Below the pieces are notes generated by a model, which was not told where the DNA came from, did not search any database, and saw nothing but the letters and a program-made list of their open reading frames with translations. From the NCBI GenBank assembly GCA_905250885.1, contig CAJNOQ010000960.1, positions 1-38,382 on the forward strand: a stretch of 38,382 nucleotides of DNA, read 5' to 3'. Position numbers and translations under genes: made by a program. Positions 31,872 through 38,382 of the stretch are shown one piece after another. This stretch comes from Didymodactylos carnosus. Taxonomy: Eukaryota; Rotifera; Eurotatoria; Philodinida; Philodinidae. Every line of letters begins with the position of its first letter. Position 1 is the first letter of the stretch.

Positions 31872-32469
31872 CTCTGTAGCAGGGGTGTAACGGGTATCAA
31901 AAATGCGAAACTGATACCGGTCACCAGTATACAAACTTCGTACCGGTACCGGCCAGTATACCGATGACCGGTTTACCAGTCGGTACCGGTTTGCCTTGAT
32001 TATGTTTTGCCTAAATACAAATAGTTTTTCAAAATCAGTTGTAAATCAATATTTACAAGTAAACTTACAAATCCTTGAAATTTTAGCTTTATCTGAATAT
32101 CTGTAGATGACAACTTATCAGTGTCCATTTTTTTAAAATTAAGTTATAATCATGTTTCATACATGTGAAGAAGTGTTAATGTTCACCGAAAAAACTGATT
32201 ATTCTTCATTTGATCAATTACTTATGCTATCAGCGGAATAGATTAATCTTTTCACTTTGATTATCTATAGTTGATTGTTCACGCGCTTTTGTTAAACAAA
32301 ACGAGTAATCCAATTCAGTTTTTTAAATTAAGAAGTTTATATTAGCCGACAAAGTTTAAATAATTGGAATGAAATTTTAGTGGAAGAAATATGTCACAGA
32401 TGAGCTGATGTCGATACACTGGTCAGCATTATAATTCATACCTACCGGTACCGGTCCTCTGCTCTGTAG
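31872..32469. mobile_element. Non-autonomous hAT element, 582 bp, 8-bp TSD
   Basis: CTCTGTAG is duplicated at 31872-31879 and 32462-32469. The element (31880-32461) begins CAGGGGTGTAACGG and ends CCGGTCCTCTG, i.e. CAG(G/A)GG termini with an 8-bp duplication as in hAT transposons. Both subterminal regions are packed with TACCGGTACCGG motifs, on the left in about 31910-31990 and on the right just before the end, possible transposase-binding sites. No coding capacity. CTCCGAGCTCTGTAG just outside the left end recurs inverted at about 32583-32597, so the target was itself a small inverted repeat. Confidence 0.9.
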
Positions 32470-32599
32470 GACGAAGCCTTAAGACTTTGGACTTTTTATT
32501 ACAAGTATCATGTTTCTTGGCGAAAATCCGCACTAAACAGATGTATCTAAAGAAAAATGAGTGACCGTCCTAATGCTTGCTCCTACAGAGCTCGGAGAC

Positions 32600-33395
32600 G
32601 TCTTGCCACTTTAACATCAGTACTTCGGTAGTGTACTGGTACTGTCGCATGCCGAAACATATTATAAGGAAATGTCCCGCTTCACAAACAGAAAGTAGGG
32701 AAGAAATACTAAATATGTCGGGAAACGAAGTAGAAAAAAAGCTTTTGTACGTACTTGTTGTTACGGAACACATGTTGTTGTTGTTAATTGAACAAATTAA
32801 ATATGAATGGAATGACAACCAATATTTTCAGCGATCAACGCCTTTTAAATACAGAGTTTAAAACACGTACTGGAAAATTACATAGAATTGAATCTATGAC
32901 GCAGGATATGTGTACATATTGGCAAATACCCGACATGCTAAGAGTAAAAGCAAACACCTTCTTATGGATAATGACGTATATCTAACACTGAACATCTGCT
33001 ATATAGCTTTCAGAGAAAAACCACGCGTTTAAATCGTTTTTGACAGCTTTACTGCTGATAGATTTATTTCATGTCTCATGACGCAATAGAATTTTCTGAT
33101 GTAATAGTTCAATTTGATCATAAACAATGACTGAGTATACCTGTGCCATTCCTTCTTCCTCTTTCTGTTCTGTTCAGATTTCATTCATGGTATAAGCAAT
33201 ACCAATATTATTTGTTGAAATATAATTTTAGTAAAGCTAATAATAATAATCGTATGCACACAACAATCATTGATCTCCTTCACCCTTACAGTGTTCAACA
33301 GATGTTCACAAGAACAGAAAGAAAAAGGACGAATAGTGACTGGATAGTGAAAAGTGTAAAATAGAAAGAAAAAAGAAAGAACTGAATGGATGGCT
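32600..33395. other. Region without recognisable genes
   Basis: A 94-codon plus-strand frame (32577-32861) overlaps a minus-strand frame and has no recognisable domain. The remainder is AT-rich. Confidence 0.4.
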
Positions 33396-33401
33396 GTTTC
33401 A

Positions 33402-33565
33402 TGATTGAGACCACTTTTTTTTAATGACTATTAATCAGATTTAAAAAGTGATCTCAATCTGGAAGTGAAAATTTTATAGTAGAAAAAGCGGTCTCAATTT
33501 GGAATATATATATTCTTTCGTTTCTTATACAAATAAAATGTGATCTCAATTTGGAATAGAAAGTT
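33402..33565. repeat. Repeats of GATCTCAATTTGGAA
   Basis: Three direct copies of a (G)TGATCTCAAT(T/C)TGGAA-type motif near 33448, 33488 and 33540, plus an inverted partial copy (TTGAGACCACTTTT) near 33404. Spacing is irregular (about 40-50 bp). Probably a degenerate MITE or minisatellite. Confidence 0.55.
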
Positions 33566-33658
33566 TGTTCTTTTCACATACTTTGTACACTGTTTATAAT
33601 TTCGAATCACTCTGTAATTGGGAATGACTGACTACTGTAGGCAGAGAAGGGATACCAT

Positions 33659-34628
33659 GAATTTCCCCGTCGTATACTTTCACAGTAGACTTTGGATAGT
33701 GCCGAAAGTTGTGTTTTCATCGGACTTTGGGCGTATCCGAAGTCGGAATTTTGGCAATTTGCCGAAAGTATTGTTGGAGTCATAGAACTCAATAATTAGC
33801 CATGTTTGCCATGTTGTCAACCACCTATAACATCGTCATCGACTATAAAACTGTCATGCTGCAAACAAAACTTTCGCTGTAATCAGAGTCGGAACTTCGA
33901 CAATTTGTTCAGTTTTCATCGAGAGTAATTTTTAGTCTAACGAGGGACCTCTCGAAGTGATAAAAAGCTTTTGAACTCGGACTACTTTTATCTTGTAGAC
34001 CTTAGTGAGTAGTGAAATACCCTAAGTTGGTTCGAGCCCTTACTGCTTTGAGAGGGAGTTATGACCAATTTACTGGTTTTTTGACCTATGACACCATCTG
34101 AGTAGCAGCAGTAAATGGGTGACTTTGGATCTGAAATTTTATCCATAAAGAGATCTTATGAACACTAGCATATCCTGAAAGTTTCACTCAAAACAAATGC
34201 ATACGTCCTGAGATAATGAATTTCTAAAAAACGACTGTTTTCCATGATAAATTTTAATTTCGTGCAAGAAATCGCTGTTTTTTGAAAATCCATTATCTCA
34301 GGACGTATGCATTTGTTTGAGTGAAACTTTCAGGATATGCTAGTGTTCATAAGATCTCTTTATGGATAAAATTTCAGATCCAAAGCCACCCATTTACTGC
34401 TGCTACTCAGATGGTGTCATAGGTCAAAAAACCAGTAAATTGGTCATAACTCCCTCTCAAAGCAGTAAGGGCACAAACCAACTTAGGGTATTTCACTACT
34501 CACTAAGGTCTACAAGATAAAAGTAGTCCGAGTCCAAAAGCTTTTTATCACCCCGAGAGGTTCCCTCGTAAGACATGACTTTCGACAATTGCCGAAAGTC
34601 CACTGCGAAAGTGTACCACGGCGAATTT
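33659..34628. mobile_element. Large nested foldback element
   Basis: The core 33935-34574 is a palindrome with arms of about 300 bp (33935 to about 34235 and about 34275-34574). It starts GTCTAACGAGGGA and ends CCCTCGTAAGAC, with only scattered mismatches. Around it lies a second, weaker inverted pair (about 33659-33708 against about 34575-34628) with repeated GCCGAAAGT motifs. So a CTAACGAGGG foldback lies in an older element with GCCGAAAGT arms. No gene is carried. The terminal sequence is shared with 25198-25330. Confidence 0.75.
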
Positions 34629-35103
34629 TGTGCTGCCCCATAGATGCTGGTTGAAATATTTTTCAAAACTGATGCTTGAAACTAAATTGTCGGGTGAGAC
34701 TATAAAAATGAAGAGCAGCACTACCGTGGAATACAATATCTCAATTCGATTTGCTCTATTAGGTCTATAACTCTACCTTTTTCCCGTACCAAAACACTCA
34801 ATTGGCCAAATTGCGACAAAATCTAACAAAATTCTCGAACATTTGGCAAAGGTCTGCTGTGTTTTTTGCAAAATGTGTGATGATTGCGAGAATATTCTTG
34901 CAGAATCCTGTTACGAGTAGCTCGAATACAATACTTAAGTTCCGGCTTAATTTGACTGAGCTAAAGCAAAAATACGGTGTTTTACACAATTGGAAAATCT
35001 TACTTCCTGAGTATTTTACGTTTCCTAACCTAACCAAGAGAATTGCGCGAAAAAAATTCAAAAACACATCATTCGATAGAAAAGTTTACGACCTATCCGT
35101 CGC

Positions 35104-35257
35104 TGATCAAACTTTCAGCTTTTGAGCGTGTCTTCACCGCCAAAATCTTGTTTTAGTTAGACCGGAGAAATCGAGGTTTTTCCATTTTTCGGACCAGCTC
35201 TAACTAAAAGAAGTTTTTGGCGATAAAGACATGCTCAAAGCTGAAAGTTTGCTGAAC
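35104..35257. repeat. Short hairpin element next to the RRP6 fragment
   Basis: About 60-bp arms (35104-35163 and about 35190-35257), containing AAACTTTCAGCTTTTGAGC and its inverted partner, separated by about 26 bp. The right arm abuts the first visible codons of the EXOSC10-like exon, so the element may have truncated that gene. Confidence 0.75.
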
Positions 35258-35792
35258 TAAAAGAGTACTGTGGTATTAATGTTAATAAATGGTATCAGAT
35301 AGCTGACTGGAGAATAAGGTAAAATAAAGTTTCATTTACTTTTACTTCTTTTAAAATTCTTACGTTTATTCTTTTTATTCTTCTTGTAGACCATTGCCAA
35401 ATGAGTATCTTCATTATGCAATGAAAGACACATTATTTGTTTTATATTTATGATTTATTAAAAAATCGTCTATTAGAAGTGGAAAAAATTCAACCAAATA
35501 TAGTTAGAAATTTTATTAGTCAATGTCAGAAATTATGTGCAAAAGTAAGCAAATAAGACAGCGACAATTTTAAAGAAACTACTTTTTGTTTTTTCTGCCA
35601 GCTTTCATTTCTTTATTTTCTTTCTGATAGACGTACAATTCTCTGCATTTCGATCCTGACGGATTTAAAAATGTTTTGAGAGCATTTAAAAAGAGTTTTA
35701 GTGAAAACCAAGCTAAAGTTTTAAAACAGTTGTATTTATGGAGAGATGAAATTGTCAGACGCGACGACGAATCGACTGGGTCTCCTAACTAA
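35258..35792 (+). pseudogene. RRP6/EXOSC10-like exosome nuclease fragment
   Basis: Three short exons: about 35258-35318 (INVNKWYQIADWRIR), 35390-35544 (PLPNEYLHYAMKDTLF ... YIYDLLKN), and 35631-35792 (FSENQAKVLKQLYLWRDEI, RRDDESTG, then TAA). The introns are GT-AG, 71 and 86 nt, in phase. ADWRIRPLP, the YAxxDT motif with the last catalytic Asp of the DEDD exonuclease, and WRDxxxRxDDESTG are diagnostic of RRP6/EXOSC10, the nuclear RNA exosome 3'-5' nuclease. The frame is broken near 35441-35452, where two bases of a TA run seem to be missing, and the protein stops just where the HRDC domain should continue. The N-terminal two thirds are absent. It is a gene fragment, probably dead. Confidence 0.8.
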
Positions 35793-35799
35793 AGCAAGC

Positions 35800-36270
35800 A
35801 GTCTCATTTTATTTTTCGATTTTTTGTTTAGATATGTTTTATCAAATCGAATCATGATATAAATTGTAGAAGAATGTCCGCTGTATGTTTTCTCACATTT
35901 TCTCGTTTATTAATCTAGCCTCCCTCCCTATCTCTTTTTTTTTTATGTTCTAGTGATGTTAGACGTTTTGCAAATTTTAATTTATTATCTTCATTGGTTC
36001 AAAATAATTTTGAAAAGTCAAATGGAATAATCCGCAAATTCGAAAGTCGAGCAGAGAAATAGATTTATCCGTGCATCAGTGTCACTATAGTACATGCACT
36101 TCGACGACAGCCCACATACCAAAGACACAAAACGATTCTGAGTTTTTTGGCAGAAGCCACTTTTCACGTGAAAGCATCGTTTTTAGAAAATTGTTTTTTA
36201 GGGTGTGGTGTTTTATCGGCAACATTTAAAATTCAAAAGGTACTTTAAATACACTATTTTGTACAGAACT
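35800..36270. other. Region without recognisable genes
   Basis: AT-rich sequence after the RRP6-like fragment. A polypyrimidine run ending ATGTTCTAG near 35953 could be a splice acceptor, but the following sequence does not match RRP6. Confidence 0.4.
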
Positions 36271-36277
36271 GAATGGC

Positions 36278-36363
36278 CTCACAAGATTGGATATGATTTT
36301 GTTTGTTCTAATAATTGTTGTACTTCATCTTCATTTCTCAGTTCAACATTTAGTTTTGTTTTT
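36278..36363 (-). repeat. 84-bp direct repeat, copy 1
   Basis: Nearly identical to 36788-36870, about 510 bp apart. On the minus strand both copies read open as KLNVELRNEDEVQQLLEQT, then KSYPIL or KAYPTL. This hints at a duplicated small exon or transposon-protein fragment rather than a plain non-coding repeat. Confidence 0.8.
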
Positions 36364-36693
36364 TGTTGAAAAGTGCGAAAAATTTAATCCCGACGCACAG
36401 GACACGGTCAAAATTCGTCCAAATACTTTTTCGGGACTTTTAGTGCTTGCTATTTACCAGCTAAATGTAATAGAAAAAATCAAAACACAGGGTTCAACAG
36501 AGTCTTGAACGGCAATTCCGAATCACCTATTTTTTGTCCTGAAAAAGCTTTTTAAGAGGAAAATGAGCAAATATTTTGAGTCCACCCGTTAGTAAGGCAA
36601 ACGATAGATGCTACAGCTCTTTTATTGAAAAATAACCTTAACACAACAATAAACAAATAAACAAACATTCAAAACTGTTTAAACCTAACTGAT

Positions 36694-36715
36694 CAAACAA
36701 ATGATCATTTGTTTG
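36694..36715. repeat. 22-bp perfect palindrome
   Basis: CAAACAAATGA is followed directly by its reverse complement, centred on TGATCA, in the interval between the two 84-bp repeats. Could be an element junction or protein-binding site. Confidence 0.7.
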
Positions 36716-36787
36716 TTTTCGTACACACGAGAATACCGTTCATTCTTGTTCATCTTTTCGGAGAACAAGTGTTGTTTACGAATGTGA

Positions 36788-36870
36788 CAAGGTTGGATAT
36801 GCTTTTGTTTGTTCTAATAATTGTTGTACTTCATCTTCATTTCTCAATTCAACATTTAATTTTGTTTTGC
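36788..36870 (-). repeat. 84-bp direct repeat, copy 2
   Basis: Second copy of 36278-36363 with about five substitutions, mostly silent or conservative in the minus-strand frame NVELRNEDEVQQLLEQTK. Immediately followed on the plus strand by the transposase-like relic. Confidence 0.8.
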
Positions 36871-36879
36871 TCCGATTAC

Positions 36880-37842
36880 AATTAATATTAATTGTTACTC
36901 GGAATCTCATTTTGTCGATCCATTCCATTCAAGCACAAAATACTTTGCAAAAGTCGATATGTCGTGATCTTTTCGAGATATATAAAAATGATTGTGAATC
37001 TCGTAAACTGTCGGTTCTGCTCTATATGCTTCTCCGTGTCACTGGTCAAACTTGGCGATCTTGCGATGATATTCTTGATAAGATTGGTGCATTTCGCACA
37101 CTGCCCACAAATGTCCAAGGTTTTCGTATCTGGTGATTTCGATTCTTTTACGAGCGATGGACGAGGTGGAAAAGTGGTTTGTTCTTTTTACGATGTATAT
37201 CCGGAGTTGGAAATTGAAGACAAAGGTTTTACAAATGATGGATGTAAACGAAAAAATGTTAGTTTTACTAATGCCGATTTGGGTAATAGTAAAACATGAA
37301 GACACCCACAGACACCCGCAGACACCCACAGACACCCACAGACAGCCACAAACAACCACAGACAGCTGCACAGACAGCACACATACAACCGCAGACAGCC
37401 ACAGACAGCTACACAGACATCCAAACACAGACATCCATGGGTGTCTGTGTAGCTGTCTGTGGCTGTTTGTGGCTGTCTGTGGGTGTCTGTGTGCGGTCTT
37501 TGTGCTGTCTGTGGGTGTCTGTGGGTGTCTTCATGTTTTACTATTACCCTGCCGATTTAGCCAAATTTATAGATCAAACGTACTACGAATTAACGGGATA
37601 GCTAAAACTACAGATGATCTTGTCGCTCATTTGTAAGTTTTTTAGTTTATATATCGATCTTCCGATGTTCTAATCTGACTTTTATTACTTTAGTTCATGA
37701 TGAATCGACGTTTAAGAGTGGCGAGGTCTCTGCAAAGAGGTGGTCGATGCACGGAAGAAAAATAAGCCTAATTATATCTCTCAATGTTAAAGCCAACGTC
37801 GATAGCGCACAGCAATTTATCAATACGTGTTATACACGGTGA
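36880..37842 (+). pseudogene. Broken transposase-like gene with MITE insertion
   Basis: Coding-like plus-strand segments in shifting frames: SICRDLFEIYKNDCESRKL and SCDDILDKIGAFRT (to about 37120), then KVFVSGDFDSFTSDGRGGK, CSFYDVYPELEIEDKGFTND and VSFTNADL. The last is interrupted by the 269-bp MITE, and the same frame resumes after it as AKFIDQTYYELTG. Next come IAKTTDDLVAHL and, after a likely 62-nt intron, HDESTFKSGEVSAKRW and a tail to about 37842. The HDExTF-type motif recalls a DDE-transposase-related family, but this is a memory-based resemblance. At least two frame changes (about 37100 and about 37568) plus the insertion make it non-functional as read. Confidence 0.5.
37272..37558. 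mobile_element. 269-bp MITE with 9-bp TSD and tandem-repeat arms
   Basis: TGCCGATTT is duplicated at 37272-37280 and 37550-37558. The element 37281-37549 starts GGGTAATAGTAAAACATGAA and ends with the exact reverse complement. Between the 27-bp termini each arm is a tandem array of CAGACACCCA-like decamers (left) and TGTCTGTGGG-like decamers (right), meeting at a centre near 37437. The left arm has more copies. A 9-bp duplication is typical of Mutator-like elements. Open frames inside are low-complexity products of the array. Confidence 0.92.
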
Positions 37843-38110
37843 AAAAAAAACCGTAAGAAAAACGGTAAAATCTATAACCATCGAAAAAAACCGTGTAGAA
37901 GAACCATGAAGTAAAAACTACATTATGAAAAAAGTATAAAAGAAAAACTATGGAAGTAAAATCGTAAAGGTTAAAACCATAGAAACAAAACCGTCCACTT
38001 TCGAACCGTCGAAGAAAAACCGTAAAATAAAACCGTCAGTTTAAGAACTGTAAAATTAAAACCATGAAAAAATATCGTAAAGATCCAAACTGTAGAAATA
38101 AAATCATGAA
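37838..38110. repeat. Degenerate AAAACCGTRRA minisatellite
   Basis: About 18 degenerate units of 13-17 bp built around AAAACCGTA or AAAACCATAGAA, including one inverted AACGGT near the start. Starts immediately after the transposase-like relic. Confidence 0.75.
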
Positions 38111-38151
38111 CTTTTGTTTGTCAAAGGAAAACAATGAAAATAAAGATTAAC

Positions 38152-38313
38152 CGACGTTTGAGCGCCCGACATTTGAGCGCCGACACTTGAGCGCCCCGAC
38201 ATTTGAGCGACTGACATCTGAGCGACCGACACTTGAGCGACCGACAGTTGAGCGACCGACACTTGAGCGACCGACACTTGAGCGCCCCGACATTTGAGCG
38301 ACCGACATTTGAG
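38152..38313. repeat. 15-bp minisatellite CGACAYTTGAGCGAC
   Basis: Eleven tandem copies of a 14-16-bp unit (CGACACTTGAGCGAC and variants with GCGCC). The minus-strand frame through it (CRSLK repeated) is a by-product of the 15-bp period rather than a gene. Confidence 0.9.
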
Positions 38314-38382
38314 TAATAACGACCGTTCAGCACCAAGTGCTCACTCTCACCATTACCCCCACTCACCCACACCCACCCTTAC

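Noticed and set aside
37039-37636. Several Cys/Gly/Val-rich or Thr/His/Pro-rich frames on both strands
   Set aside because: They are translations of the decamer arrays in the MITE arms (37281-37549).
38121-38372. 83-residue frame with CRSLK repeats
   Set aside because: It follows from the 15-bp minisatellite period, and lacks a plausible start or context.
38345-38382. Terminal CCCACTCACCCACACCCACC as a telomere array
   Set aside because: Resembles the complement of TGTGGG only loosely, with about two hexamers and no regular period.
1-38382. CRISPR arrays, bacterial operons or phage genes
   Set aside because: No regularly spaced identical repeats with unique spacers, and genes have spliceosomal introns; repeats found are transposon arms or minisatellites.

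Overview
The window looks like an intron-bearing, AT-rich animal genome very dense in transposable elements, and the best fit is a bdelloid rotifer (Adineta/Rotaria type). The reasons are GT-AG introns of about 50-70 nt, an endonuclease-less Athena-like Penelope retroelement whose RT gene contains introns, a bacterial/fungal-type non-ribosomal peptide synthetase (NRPS) that carries introns, and a Helitron-type helicase relic. In bdelloids this mix of foreign genes, Athena elements and nested transposons is typical of telomere-proximal DNA. The species is inferred, not proven, and no clear telomere repeat array is present.

Layout. 1-1.8 kb: a poly-C tract, then a long-inverted-repeat element with another element nested in it. 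1.8-4.7 kb: no recognisable gene. 4.7-6.0 kb (-): a fatty-acid desaturase-like membrane protein with all three histidine boxes but one frameshift. 8.4-13.3 kb (+): an NRPS with partial condensation, adenylation and carrier domains and a Pls-type membrane/left-handed beta-helix C-terminal domain, split by 4-5 introns; a 13-bp tandem duplication breaks its frame near the 5' end. 13.4-15.6 kb: a gene-less, strikingly C-poor/G-rich strand. 15.7 kb: a tRNA-Thr-like gene. 15.9-19.3 kb (-): the Athena-like Penelope element, decayed, with several introns, some extremely short. 20-24 kb: TCGCGA-rich repeat blocks around a second kind of Penelope element, made of RT thumb plus GIY-YIG endonuclease flanked by 271-bp inverted pseudo-LTRs, each with a hammerhead ribozyme motif. 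24-28.3 kb: hAT-like repeats, a nested foldback element whose core is a second, gene-less insertion of the same or a related inverted-pLTR family, and a Helitron/PIF1 helicase relic. 29.2-30.6 kb (-): an unrecognised membrane-anchored or secreted host gene with three visible exons, one intron of which is enlarged by a MITE. 31.9-34.6 kb: a clean hAT MITE (8-bp TSD) and a large foldback element. 35.26-35.79 kb (+): a fragment of the exosome nuclease RRP6/EXOSC10. 36.3-37.85 kb: repeats and a broken transposase-like gene with a 269-bp MITE (9-bp TSD) in an exon. 37.8-38.3 kb: minisatellites.

Functionally, the desaturase and the NRPS, divergent and about 2.4 kb apart, could be a pair acting on one acyl- or amino-acid-derived product; both have frame lesions, so they may be decaying or carry sequence errors. 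Most other open frames are fragments of selfish elements. Coordinates of introns, repeats and target-site duplications were read by eye; no alignment or database search was run.
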